From assembly GCA_050184295.1 (NCBI GenBank), contig JBFXAM010000073.1:1-21732 (forward strand): a DNA stretch of 21,732 nucleotides. The letters are read 5' to 3'. Positions 7,551 to 15,270 of the stretch are shown here, piece after piece; positions within the stretch are counted from its first letter, which is position 1; every line of letters begins with the position of its first letter. Source of the stretch: JBFXAM01 sp050184295. Its GTDB lineage: Bacteria; Planctomycetota; Phycisphaerae; UBA1845; Fen-1342. The notes under the pieces are model-generated. The model saw only the letters and a list, made by a program, of their open reading frames with translations. It did no database searches and was not told the origin of the DNA. The translations under genes were made by a program, and so were the position numbers.

Positions 7551-9845
7551 ATGAGTACGATGGCCGACCCGCACGAGATGCTCTACCCATCGCGCGGCCC
7601 GCTGGGGCCGGCGCTGCCGGCGCCGGAACCGGTGTCGGGCGGCGGCGCGGGGATCACGCCCGCCGACGTCTGGCGCATCGTGAAACAGCGCAAGCTGATG
7701 ATCTTCATCAGCTTCGTGATCCTGTACGCGCTGGTGATCGGCGCGACCGTCGCGACGTACGTGTTCTTCCCGCTCTATCCGTCGACGGCGCTGGTCGAGT
7801 TGCGTCCGCAGCGTGAGAATCCCTACGACCCCGACAAGACGTTCTCTCCGGAAACGCTGCGCACGCAGATCGAAACCGAGGCCCGCAAGCTCAAACAGCT
7901 TTCGCTGCTCCAGGAAGTCATCAAGCAGCCGGAAATTCAGCAGACGCAGTTCTATCAGTGGTACGGCGGCGACATTCAGAAGTGCCTCTACGACCTCGAG
8001 GAGCTGGTGCAGAGCGCGCCGATCCCCGAGACGATGCTGATCCGCGTCAGCCTCGCGACCAAGAGCGCCGACGAATCGCAGAAACTCGTCAGCACGATCG
8101 TCAACCGCTATACGCTGCGGTTTCGCACCACCCAGCAGGACCGCGAGCGCGCCAACGTCGAGAGCCTCAAGGGCACGCTCGGCAAGATCCGCGACGACCT
8201 GCGCAACAAGCAGGCCGAGATCGCCGCCTTCCGCCAGACCTCCGACATTCCCACGCTCGAAACCGAGCGCGGCACAACGATCGAGCTGATCGGTAATCTC
8301 AATACGCGGCTCGCCGAGGTCACGACGGCGCTGGCCGACCAGAACGCACAGCTCGGCGTGGTTCAAAACCTGCGCGAGCGGGATGTGCCGATCACCGCCG
8401 AGATGAAGCTCATCATTCAGAACGATCCGATCCTGCGGTTTTACCAGCAGCAGGTCGAGGCTCTCGACGTCGAGCTTCAGGCGCTCAAGAACGTGCTCGG
8501 CGACGAGCACCGCCAGGCCCGGACGCTGCGCGAACGCCAGGATGGCTACCGCCGCCAGGAGACGCTCAAACGCGAAGAACTGATCGACGACCTGCGGCGG
8601 CGCTACGTGGAGACGCTCCAGCAGGAAGTCGCCCGACTGCGTTCGGTGCAGGCCGAGCTCCAGGAGCAACTGGGGGAGTCGGAGGCGAAGCAGCGCGACC
8701 TCGACCGCGACATCGAGCGCTACCGCATTCTCGAGCGCGATGAGCAGGGCCTCCGCCGACTAGAGGAAGATCTCGACGAGAAGGTCCGCGCCGCCGAGCA
8801 CGCGTTCGAATCGCTTCGCGACCCGAAGAACATGCGTGCCGACGTTGTCCAGGCCGCGGAGCGCGCGGTCAAGCCCAGCCGTCCCGACTTCGTGCTCTAC
8901 CTCGGCGGCGGCTTTGTGTTGGCGCTGCTGGGCGCGTTCGGGCTCGCCTTCCTGCGCGAGCTGAGCGACACGAGCGTCCGCACGCCGATCGACGTCGTGC
9001 GCCACGGACAGTTGTCGGTGCTCGGCGCGGTGCCGATGCTGGACTACGACGAATCGGACGTGGAGGCGGTCGAGCAGGTGGTGCGCGTCGCGCCGCAATC
9101 GCTGGTCGCGGAGACGTTTCGGCAGATTCGCACGACGCTGCAATACAGCGGTCCCGCGCAATCCCAGCGTTCGATCCTCATCACGAGTCCAAGCCCCGGC
9201 GACGGGAAGACCGCGATCGCGATCAACCTGGCGGTGACGCTGGCGCGCAGCAACCAGCGCGTGCTGCTGATCGACTGCAACTTCCGCCGACCCGGCGTGC
9301 GGGCCGCGTTTCCCGGCGCGCGGGCCGAGGGACTGAGCAACCTGCTGATCGGCGAAGCGCGGCTGGAGCATCTCGCGACGCGCAGCGACCTGCCCAACCT
9401 CGACGTGCTGACGAGTGGGCGCATGCCGCCGACGCCGGCGGAACTGCTCGGCTCGCCGCTGATGCGCGACCTGCTTCAGGAAGCGCTGCAACGCTACGAC
9501 CGTGTGATTCTCGACGGCCCGCCTGCCCTGCTCATCAGCGACGCGCTCGTGATCGCGTCGCAGGTCGACGCGGTGATTCTGGTGACGCGCGCCGTCGCTA
9601 ACTCGAAGGGCGCGCTGCGCCGCTCGCGCGAACAGCTCGAACGCGTCGGAGCACGCGTCGTCGGTGCGATTCTCAACGGCGTGCAGCCGCGGCCCGGCGG
9701 CTACTACTCGCGGCAATACCGCGAATTCTACGACTACACCACAGACGAGACGGTGCCGTCGTATGAGTTGCCCGCGGCGGATGCGCCCGCCGCTGAGCCG
9801 CCGCCGGCCGACGAACCGCCACCGGACAAGGACCGCCCGGCGTAG
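7551..9845 (+). CDS. Polysaccharide co-polymerase/BY-type tyrosine autokinase (Wzz-Wzc-like fusion)
   Basis: A 764-residue inner-membrane protein that should set chain length and regulate export by cycles of autophosphorylation. The order is: N-terminal tail; TM1 at 49-73; Wzz-like periplasmic region with long charged coiled-coil (about 195-425); TM2 at 447-468; cytosolic kinase. The kinase shows Walker A SPSPGDGKT (546-554), Walker A' VLLIDCNFRRP (571-581) and Walker B VILDGPP (652-658). The C-terminus carries Tyr718, 719, 723, 727, 729 and 738, the cluster normally autophosphorylated, followed by a Pro/Ala/Asp tail. The second Asp of the usual D-x-D in Walker A' is Asn577. A GAGGTGG ribosome-binding site precedes the ATG. 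Membrane and kinase parts are in one polypeptide, as in Wzc, rather than split as in Gram-positive Cap proteins. Confidence 0.93.
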   Translation: MSTMADPHEMLYPSRGPLGPALPAPEPVSGGGAGITPADVWRIVKQRKLMIFISFVILYALVIGATVATYVFFPLYPSTALVELRPQRENPYDPDKTFSPETLRTQIETEARKLKQLSLLQEVIKQPEIQQTQFYQWYGGDIQKCLYDLEELVQSAPIPETMLIRVSLATKSADESQKLVSTIVNRYTLRFRTTQQDRERANVESLKGTLGKIRDDLRNKQAEIAAFRQTSDIPTLETERGTTIELIGNLNTRLAEVTTALADQNAQLGVVQNLRERDVPITAEMKLIIQNDPILRFYQQQVEALDVELQALKNVLGDEHRQARTLRERQDGYRRQETLKREELIDDLRRRYVETLQQEVARLRSVQAELQEQLGESEAKQRDLDRDIERYRILERDEQGLRRLEEDLDEKVRAAEHAFESLRDPKNMRADVVQAAERAVKPSRPDFVLYLGGGFVLALLGAFGLAFLRELSDTSVRTPIDVVRHGQLSVLGAVPMLDYDESDVEAVEQVVRVAPQSLVAETFRQIRTTLQYSGPAQSQRSILITSPSPGDGKTAIAINLAVTLARSNQRVLLIDCNFRRPGVRAAFPGARAEGLSNLLIGEARLEHLATRSDLPNLDVLTSGRMPPTPAELLGSPLMRDLLQEALQRYDRVILDGPPALLISDALVIASQVDAVILVTRAVANSKGALRRSREQLERVGARVVGAILNGVQPRPGGYYSRQYREFYDYTTDETVPSYELPAADAPAAEPPPADEPPPDKDRPA

Positions 9846-9854
9846 TGCTGTCGG

Positions 9855-9889
9855 TTGCGGATGGCGGATCGCGAATTCCTGATCGCATC
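9855..9889. repeat. Degenerate 7-bp tandem repeats
   Basis: Successive heptamers TTGCGGA, TGGCGGA, TCGCGAA, TTCCTGA and TCGCATC can be laid end to end just after the kinase stop codon. On the minus strand this reads like the degraded GCAATTC/GCAATCC-type intergenic tracts seen in several GC-rich bacterial genomes (from memory). It is short and imperfect. Confidence 0.35.
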
Positions 9890-10119
9890 GCCGCGCTGCC
9901 AGCGACACAGCGGGGACGCACGCCGGGCAGCGGCGAGCGCTGGCCCGTGCGTTTCGAAGTCCTTGCCAACGCAAGCGCCGTCGGCACGGCGTCGGGCCGT
10001 CGGCGTGACACCGCGCCGCGTTCGATGGGAGCGGCGGGCGCGCGCGTGCGATGGGCCGGCGTGGGGACGTGTCGTTCGCCGCAGTCGGCGGGCGGCGCGG
10101 GGGCGGCGTGCGTTCGAAT

Positions 10120-10137
10120 CGCCGGCTTGCGCCGGCG
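10120..10137 (+). terminator. Small GC hairpin, possible weak terminator or transcript end
   Basis: CGCCGGC and GCCGGCG form a perfect 7-bp stem around the loop TTGC, 275 bp after the kinase stop and 36 bp before the rfbB -35 box. There is no T-tract, so intrinsic termination is doubtful. Its position just before a promoter is what makes it plausible. Confidence 0.25.
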
Positions 10138-10172
10138 GCTCTGATGTCGCGTGCGGGCCGACGCTTGCCGCG

Positions 10173-10201
10173 TTGACCCGCCCCGAACGCCCCCGTAGCA
10201 T
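10173..10201 (+). promoter_or_regulatory. Sigma-70-like promoter for rfbB, predicted leaderless
   Basis: The -35 box TTGACC (10173-10178, five of six consensus bases) and -10 box TAGCAT (10196-10201, four of six) are separated by exactly 17 bp. The -10 box ends 6 bp before the rfbB ATG at 10208, so transcription should begin at or within a base or two of the start codon. No Shine-Dalgarno sequence precedes that ATG, which agrees with leaderless translation. Confidence 0.6.
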
Positions 10202-10207
10202 CCCCGC

Positions 10208-11272
10208 ATGCGCAGCGTGCTGGTCACTGGCGGCGCGGGGTTCATCGGCTGCAATTTCGTCCGCCACCTGCTCGACGCCGACCCCAACGTCCGCATTGTC
10301 GATCTCGACCTGCTGACCTACGCGGGCAGCCGCGAGAACCTGCGCGATCTGCCCGACGCAGATCGCCATTCGTTCGTTCGCGGCGACATCGCGGATCGGC
10401 CGCTCATCGATCGGCTGCTGCGCGAGCATGACGTCGACACGATCGTGCATCTCGCCGCCGAGTCGCACGTCGACCGCTCGATCGCGGCCCCGGGGCGCTT
10501 CATCGAGACCAACATCGTCGGCACGTTTACGCTGCTCGAAGCGGCACGCGGCGCATGGCTCGCCGCCGACCGGCCGGTGCGCTTCCACCACGTCTCGACC
10601 GACGAGGTGTTCGGCTCGCTTGCGCCCGACGATCCGAGCTTTCACGAGCGCACGCCGTACGACCCGCGCTCGCCGTACGCCGCCAGCAAAGCCGCCAGCG
10701 ACCACCTGGTGCGGGCGTACGCGCACACCTACGGACTGCCCGTCACGATCAGCAATTGCACGAACAACTACGGCCCCTACCAGTTTCCCGAGAAGCTGAT
10801 TCCCCTGATGATTCTCAACGCGCTGGAGGGTCGCGCGCTCCCCGTGTACGGCGACGGGCGCCAGGTGCGCGACTGGCTCTACGTCCGCGACCATTGCGAC
10901 GCCCTGCTGCGCATTCTGCGGACTGGGCGGCCCGGCGAGACGTATGGCGTGGGCGGCGACAACCAGCCGACCAACCTCGAAATCGTCACGCAGCTCTGCG
11001 CCGTGCTCGATGAACTGCGTCCGGACTCGCCGCACCGCCCGCACTTCGAGCTCGTGCGCTTTGTGGCGGACCGCCCGGGGCACGACCGCCGCTACGCGAT
11101 GGATACCACCAAGATCCGCGCCGAACTCGGCTGGTCGCCGCGCCATACGCTGGACGCGGGGCTGCGCCAAACCGTTGCCTGGTATCTCGAACACGCCGAG
11201 TGGCTCGCCGCGATTCGCGGCCAACCGGGGTACGACGCGTGGATGCAGCAGAACTACGCGACGCGAGGGTGA
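10208..11272 (+). CDS. rfbB: dTDP-glucose 4,6-dehydratase
   Basis: Converts dTDP-D-glucose to dTDP-4-keto-6-deoxy-D-glucose with a tightly bound NAD cofactor; cytosolic. The 354-residue protein has the extended SDR layout: Rossmann motif TGGAGFIG (residues 7-14), the Asp of VDLDLLTYAG at the ribose-binding end, the catalytic Thr131-Asp132-Glu133 of STDEVFG, and Tyr157/Lys161 of the YxxxK pair. Substrate-site landmarks NCTNNYGPYQFPEKLIP and YGDGRQVRDWLYV are present. Length is usual for the family. It begins a new transcription unit from its own promoter and ends 3 bp before rfbA, whose product supplies its substrate. The same keto-sugar feeds rhamnose, fucosamine and viosamine routes; the aminotransferase on the opposite strand points to the amino-sugar route. 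Confidence 0.96.
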   Translation: MRSVLVTGGAGFIGCNFVRHLLDADPNVRIVDLDLLTYAGSRENLRDLPDADRHSFVRGDIADRPLIDRLLREHDVDTIVHLAAESHVDRSIAAPGRFIETNIVGTFTLLEAARGAWLAADRPVRFHHVSTDEVFGSLAPDDPSFHERTPYDPRSPYAASKAASDHLVRAYAHTYGLPVTISNCTNNYGPYQFPEKLIPLMILNALEGRALPVYGDGRQVRDWLYVRDHCDALLRILRTGRPGETYGVGGDNQPTNLEIVTQLCAVLDELRPDSPHRPHFELVRFVADRPGHDRRYAMDTTKIRAELGWSPRHTLDAGLRQTVAWYLEHAEWLAAIRGQPGYDAWMQQNYATRG

Positions 11273-11275
11273 GTC

Positions 11276-12148
11276 ATGAAGGGAATCGTGCTCTCCGGCG
11301 GCCGCGGCACCCGACTTCATCCCGCAACGCTCGCGCTGAGCAAGCAACTGCTGCCGGTCTATGACAAGCCGATGATCTACTACCCGATCTCGGCCCTGAT
11401 GCTCGCAGGCATTCGCGAAATTCTGGTCATCAGCACACCGGAGGATTTGCCGCTCTATCGGCGCATGCTGGGCGACGGGGCGCAGTGGGGTGTGCGCTTT
11501 GACTACGCCGAACAACCACAGCCCCGCGGACTCGCGGAGGCGTTCCTCATCGGACGATCGTTTGTCGCGGGCGAACCCGTGTGCCTGATTCTCGGGGACA
11601 ACGTGTTCTTCGGCTCGGGGTTGCAGGACGGATTGCGCCGGGCCGCGGCGCTGCGCGAGGGTGCGGTCGTGTTTGCCCATCCGGTCCGCGACCCGCAGCG
11701 CTATGGCGTCGTCGAATTCGACGATCATCGGCGTGTGATCGATCTCGTCGAAAAGCCCAAGGAGCCGCGCAGCCACTGGGCGGTTCCGGGCATCTACTTT
11801 TACGACCGGCAGGTCTGCCGGCTGGCGGCGGAGCTGGCGCCGTCGGCGCGCGGCGAGCTGGAAATCACCGACCTGAACCGCAAGTATCTGCAACTCGGCA
11901 AGCTCTCGGTCGAAATCCTGGGGCGCGGGACGGCGTGGCTCGACGCCGGAACGCACGAGTCGCTGCTCCAGGCGTCGAACTACGTACAATCGGTGCAGGA
12001 TCGACAGGGACTGATGATCTGCTGTCCCGAGGAGATCGCGTACCGCGGCGGCTTCATCACGGCCGACCAGCTCGCCGCGCGCATCGAGAAGCTCGGCGAC
12101 AATGATTACACGCGCTCATTGCGGCTGGTGCTGGAGTCGAAATGGTGA
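11276..12148 (+). CDS. rfbA: Glucose-1-phosphate thymidylyltransferase
   Basis: Joins glucose-1-phosphate and dTTP to give dTDP-glucose and pyrophosphate, the committed step of dTDP-deoxysugar synthesis. The 290-residue protein has the nucleotidyltransferase signature GGRGTRLHP (residues 8-16), the following KQLLPVYDKPMIYYP block, the metal-binding Asp108 in LILGDNVFF, and VEKPKEP with VPGIYFYD. Length matches RmlA enzymes. The ATG lies 3 bp after the rfbB stop and the ribosome-binding site GAGGGTGAG overlaps the end of rfbB, so the two are translationally coupled. Identity is firm at the family level; the short (RfbA) rather than long (two-domain) thymidylyltransferase form is indicated by length. 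Confidence 0.96.
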   Translation: MKGIVLSGGRGTRLHPATLALSKQLLPVYDKPMIYYPISALMLAGIREILVISTPEDLPLYRRMLGDGAQWGVRFDYAEQPQPRGLAEAFLIGRSFVAGEPVCLILGDNVFFGSGLQDGLRRAAALREGAVVFAHPVRDPQRYGVVEFDDHRRVIDLVEKPKEPRSHWAVPGIYFYDRQVCRLAAELAPSARGELEITDLNRKYLQLGKLSVEILGRGTAWLDAGTHESLLQASNYVQSVQDRQGLMICCPEEIAYRGGFITADQLAARIEKLGDNDYTRSLRLVLESKW

Positions 12149-12188
12149 CGGCCGGCGACGTCAGCGCGAACGAACGCGGAGCGGCGCC

Positions 12189-12947
12189 ATGAACGCGGGC
12201 GCGCCCGCCCCACCCGCGCCGCAACACCCGGCGGCGGCGGCGCGAGCCGCGCGCGTCGTGGCGATCAGCCAGTCGAACTACATCCCGTGGAAGGGCTACT
12301 TCGACCTGATCCGACAGGCGGATGAGTTCGTGTTGCTCGACGACGTGCAGTTCACCCGCCGCGACTGGCGCAACCGCAACCAGATCAAGACGCCGCGCGG
12401 CCGCGAATGGCTGACCATCCCGGTGGAGGTGAAGGGGAAGTTCACGCAAGCGATCAAGGACGTTCGCATCGCCGATGGCGCGTGGAAGCGGCAGCACCGC
12501 GCGACGATCACGCACAACTACGCAAAGGCGGGTTCTTTCCGCGAGCAGCTCGATCTGCTGCACGAGCTTTACGACGAGCGCGCCGAGCCGTTCCTCAGCG
12601 ACGTGAACCGGCGCTTTCTCGCGCGGCTCTGCGATGTGCTCGGCATCCGAACGCGAATCACGGCGTCGATGGACTACGCGCTGTCGGACGGCAAGACGGA
12701 GCGCCTGCTCGATCTGTGTCTGAAGCTCGGTGCGACCGAGTACCTGAGCGGCCCCGCGGCACAGGACTATCTCGACGTCGCCGCGTTCGAGCGCGCCGGC
12801 GTTCGGGTTCGCTGGATGAGCTACCGCGGCTACCCCGAGCATCGCCAGCTCTTTCCGCCTTTTGAGCACGGCGTCAGCGTTCTGGATTTGATCCTGAACG
12901 AGGGCGCCGCAGCGGCGCGATTTCTGAACAGGAGCGAGTCGGCGTGA
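12189..12947 (+). CDS. WbqC-family protein of surface polysaccharide clusters
   Basis: A 252-residue soluble protein of the WbqC family. The family hallmark QSNYIPWKGYFDLI (residues 28-41) is followed by LDDVQFTRRDWRNRNQIKT (50-68), then LSGPAAQDYL and the C-terminal PPFEHGVSVLDLILNEG. The family is named from an E. coli O-antigen cluster that, as I recall, makes an acylated 4-amino-4,6-dideoxy sugar, so a role in modifying an amino sugar is conceivable but not shown. I chose the ATG at 12189, with GGAG 7 bp upstream. An in-frame upstream start at 12102 would overlap rfbA and encode an Arg-rich stretch. The first 20 residues are Ala/Pro-rich and probably not part of the fold. It overlaps the next gene by 4 bp. 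Confidence 0.85.
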   Translation: MNAGAPAPPAPQHPAAAARAARVVAISQSNYIPWKGYFDLIRQADEFVLLDDVQFTRRDWRNRNQIKTPRGREWLTIPVEVKGKFTQAIKDVRIADGAWKRQHRATITHNYAKAGSFREQLDLLHELYDERAEPFLSDVNRRFLARLCDVLGIRTRITASMDYALSDGKTERLLDLCLKLGATEYLSGPAAQDYLDVAAFERAGVRVRWMSYRGYPEHRQLFPPFEHGVSVLDLILNEGAAAARFLNRSESA

Positions 12948-14041
12948 AGCTCTCGATCGTCACGACGCTTTATCGCTCCGCTCGTTTCCTCGACGAGTTT
13001 CACCGGCGCTGCACGGCCGCCGCGACGGCGCTGTTCGACGATTTCGAGCTGGTGCTGGTGAATGACGGATCGCCGGACGACTCGCTGGCGGTCGCGGTGG
13101 CGCTCCAGAAGCGCGACGCGCGGGTGCGCGTCGTTGATCTATCGCGAAACTTCGGCCACCACAAGGCGATGATGACCGGCCTCGCGCACGCGCGCGGGGA
13201 GCTGATCTTCCTGCTGGATTCCGATCTCGAGGAACCGCCGGAGCTGCTCGCCGAGTTCGCGGCCGAGCTTCGCGCCACCGGCGCCGAGGTGATCTACGGC
13301 GTGCAGAAGGCCCGGCGCGGCGGCTGGCTGGAGCGGGCGTCGGGGCGGGTGTTTTACGCGCTCTTCAACGCGATCGCGACGGATCCGATTCCTCCGAACC
13401 TGATCACCGCGCGCCTGATGACGCGGCGATACGTCGACGCGCTGCTGCTGCACACGGAGCGCGCGATCTGCATCTCCGGGTTGTGGGCGATGACCGGATT
13501 CGAGCAGCGCGGCTACGAAGTCGACAAAGGCTACAAGGGTTCGTCCTCGTACGATCTCGTGCGTAAGCTGAGCCGTCTGGTCGACGCGGTCACTTCGTTC
13601 AGCAACCGGCCGCTGATCTACATTTTCTATCTCGGTTGCGCGATCAGCGGCGTTGCCGCGCTGGCGGCCGTCTATCTCGTCCTTAGCCGCATCTTCTTCG
13701 GCACGATGCTGGCCGGCTGGCCGTCGTTGATTGTCTCGATCTGGTTGCTCGGCGGGTTGACGATTTTCTGTCTCGGCGTGATCGGCATCTACCTGTCCAA
13801 GATCTTCGTCGAGACCAAGCGGCGGCCGCTGACGATCGTGCGGCAGGTCTACGCCGCCGACGCGCCCGCCGCCACTCCCCGGTCCGATACGCAGCCGCGC
13901 TCCGCCACGGTTCCGACGAGCGCGAGCGCGCCCAACGAGTTGCTCTATCGCGGCGAGGCGCCGGCGGGCTCCGGCGCGCCGCTGCCGGCGCATCCCGCCG
14001 CGGGTACGCCGCACCGCGCGTCGACTCCGGTGCGTCCGTGA
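12944..14041 (+). CDS. Glycosyltransferase family 2, DPM1/GtrB-like, membrane anchored
   Basis: Inverting GT-A glycosyltransferase, likely moving a sugar from a nucleotide donor to a polyprenyl-phosphate or lipid-linked acceptor at the cytosolic face. Visible motifs are SIVTTLYRSARFL at the N-terminus, LVNDGSPDDS (38-47), FGHHKAMMTGL (70-80) and the metal-binding LLDSDLEEPPE (90-100), which replaces the more usual DADLQDPPE. Two membrane helices lie at about 224-251 and 260-287, as in GtrB/ArnC-like enzymes. The last 60 residues (304-365) are a Pro/Ala/Thr-rich tail of low complexity. The start is GTG, overlapping the WbqC stop as GTGA, with AGGAG upstream. Donor and acceptor cannot be told from sequence. 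Confidence 0.9.
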   Translation: MKLSIVTTLYRSARFLDEFHRRCTAAATALFDDFELVLVNDGSPDDSLAVAVALQKRDARVRVVDLSRNFGHHKAMMTGLAHARGELIFLLDSDLEEPPELLAEFAAELRATGAEVIYGVQKARRGGWLERASGRVFYALFNAIATDPIPPNLITARLMTRRYVDALLLHTERAICISGLWAMTGFEQRGYEVDKGYKGSSSYDLVRKLSRLVDAVTSFSNRPLIYIFYLGCAISGVAALAAVYLVLSRIFFGTMLAGWPSLIVSIWLLGGLTIFCLGVIGIYLSKIFVETKRRPLTIVRQVYAADAPAATPRSDTQPRSATVPTSASAPNELLYRGEAPAGSGAPLPAHPAAGTPHRASTPVRP

Positions 14042-15240
14042 CGCTGCTTGATCGCTGCGATCTGTGCGGCGGCGCGGGAACGGACGAACTGCTCGGCCTG
14101 CGCACGGGACGTTCGCTGCGCTCCGATCGCGTGATCGTACCCGTGGACCTCGTCAAGCTTCGCTGCCGCACGTGCGGACTTGTTCGCAGCGGCAGCTTCG
14201 CGGACGAGGGCGCGATCGCCGCGATGTATGCCCACGAGTATCGCGGCGTGGGCGGCGAGCATCTTTTCTACACGCGTGGCGGCCCCATCTCCCGGAGCGC
14301 CGTATTCGCCGACTGGATGATCGAATCGATGGGCGCAGAGCGCTGGCGCGTCGCGCGGCGCGTGCTGGAGGTCGGCGCCGGCGCGGGACACCTGCTGGGC
14401 GAACTCGCGCGGCGCTTTCCGGCTTGTCAATTCGAGGGCATCGAGCCCGGCGAGCAGACCGCGGCCGCCGCCCGCGACCGCGGGCTGCGGGTCGCGAACG
14501 CGACGCCAGACCGCTGGAACGCCGCACCCTACGACATCGTCTACGCGGTGGCGGTCATCGAACACGTGCCGTCGCCGGCGGCATTTCTGAGCGAGCTACG
14601 CCGGCTCGTGCGGCCCGGCGGCGCGGTTTACCTCATGCAACCGACGCAGGAGACGCCCAGCTACGACGTCTTCTTCGTCGACCACCTGCATCACTTTGCC
14701 GCCGTGCATGTTCGCGCGTATGCGCGTCGTTTCGGACTCCGCGAGCGCGGGCTGGTCGTCGGCCATCCGCTCATGCCCAACTTCAGCTTGCACCTGTTGG
14801 AAGCGGGAGCCGACGCGTGCGATGACGCGATCGCGAACCAGGCCGACCCGCCGGCGGGGCCCGCGTGGTGCGGCCCACCCGACAGCGGGCTTTGCGAAGC
14901 CAGCGCCCACGCCGTTGCCGCCGACCTGCGCCGGCTCGACGAGCGCCTGGCCGACTGGCGTCGTCGCGGCCGCCGCATCGGCGTGTTCGGACTCTTCGAG
15001 GCGTTCGCGCTCGCGCGCGCGTATTCCGCGCTCGGCGAGACGGAAATCGTCTGCGGCCTCGACGATCAACCCGACCGCCTGGAATACGCGGCCCTCGGCT
15101 TCCCGGTGTGCAAGCCGGAGGAATGCGCGCGCCACGGCGTAGAGGAAGTCGTGCTGACGATGAACCGCATCTATTACGACCAGTCGCGCGCGCGCATGAA
15201 CGCACTCGGCGTCTCCGCGCACCCGCTGTTCGCCGAATAG
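14038..15240 (+). CDS. Zinc-binding class I SAM methyltransferase, sugar C-methyltransferase-like
   Basis: A 400-residue three-part protein. An N-terminal zinc-binding segment has Cys7, Cys10, Cys43 and Cys46 (CDLC and CRTC). A SAM-binding Rossmann domain follows, with motif I VLEVGAGAG (109-117), acidic residue in GIEPGEQT and VIEHVPSP. A C-terminal Rossmann-like domain starts near residue 310 (RRIGVFGLFEAFALA). This architecture (Methyltransf_13, SAM domain, Methyltransf_14) is known from NDP-hexose C-methyltransferases such as TylC3, which act on keto-sugars; the C-terminal G-x-x-G motif is loose here (VFGLFEA). It could C-methylate the dTDP-4-keto sugar or modify a glycan. The GTG start overlaps the GT2 stop and has no ribosome-binding site, implying coupling. 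It is the last gene of the plus-strand operon. Confidence 0.82.
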   Translation: MTLLDRCDLCGGAGTDELLGLRTGRSLRSDRVIVPVDLVKLRCRTCGLVRSGSFADEGAIAAMYAHEYRGVGGEHLFYTRGGPISRSAVFADWMIESMGAERWRVARRVLEVGAGAGHLLGELARRFPACQFEGIEPGEQTAAAARDRGLRVANATPDRWNAAPYDIVYAVAVIEHVPSPAAFLSELRRLVRPGGAVYLMQPTQETPSYDVFFVDHLHHFAAVHVRAYARRFGLRERGLVVGHPLMPNFSLHLLEAGADACDDAIANQADPPAGPAWCGPPDSGLCEASAHAVAADLRRLDERLADWRRRGRRIGVFGLFEAFALARAYSALGETEIVCGLDDQPDRLEYAALGFPVCKPEECARHGVEEVVLTMNRIYYDQSRARMNALGVSAHPLFAE

Positions 15241-15270
15241 CTCGCGCAGCGCAACGGGTTCGCGTGGCGG
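15241..15270. other. 30-bp convergent junction of the two operons
   Basis: Only 30 bp separate the stop of the plus-strand methyltransferase from the stop of the minus-strand membrane protein. I see no stem-loop with a T-tract for either direction, so transcripts probably overlap into the opposing gene or end by Rho. Confidence 0.5.

Larger units (their letters stand above)
9846..10207. other. 362-bp gap without a convincing gene between kinase and rfbB
   Basis: This is the longest non-coding stretch in the window. It contains a degenerate run of heptamers near its left end, a small GC hairpin at 10120-10137, and a sigma-70-like promoter at its right end. Open frames crossing it encode only Arg/Ala-rich sequence with no recognisable domain, and no ribosome-binding site supports them. 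It probably separates the export/kinase operon from the nucleotide-sugar operon. Confidence 0.6.

Noticed and set aside
9845..10316. Plus-strand open frames of 99 and 153 codons in the spacer before rfbB
   Set aside because: Composition is Arg/Gly/Ala-rich without domain signal, no ribosome-binding site, and one runs into rfbB in the wrong frame.
10208..12148. A complete dTDP-L-rhamnose operon
   Set aside because: Only rfbB and rfbA are present; no epimerase or reductase is visible in the window, and the aminotransferase indicates a different end product.
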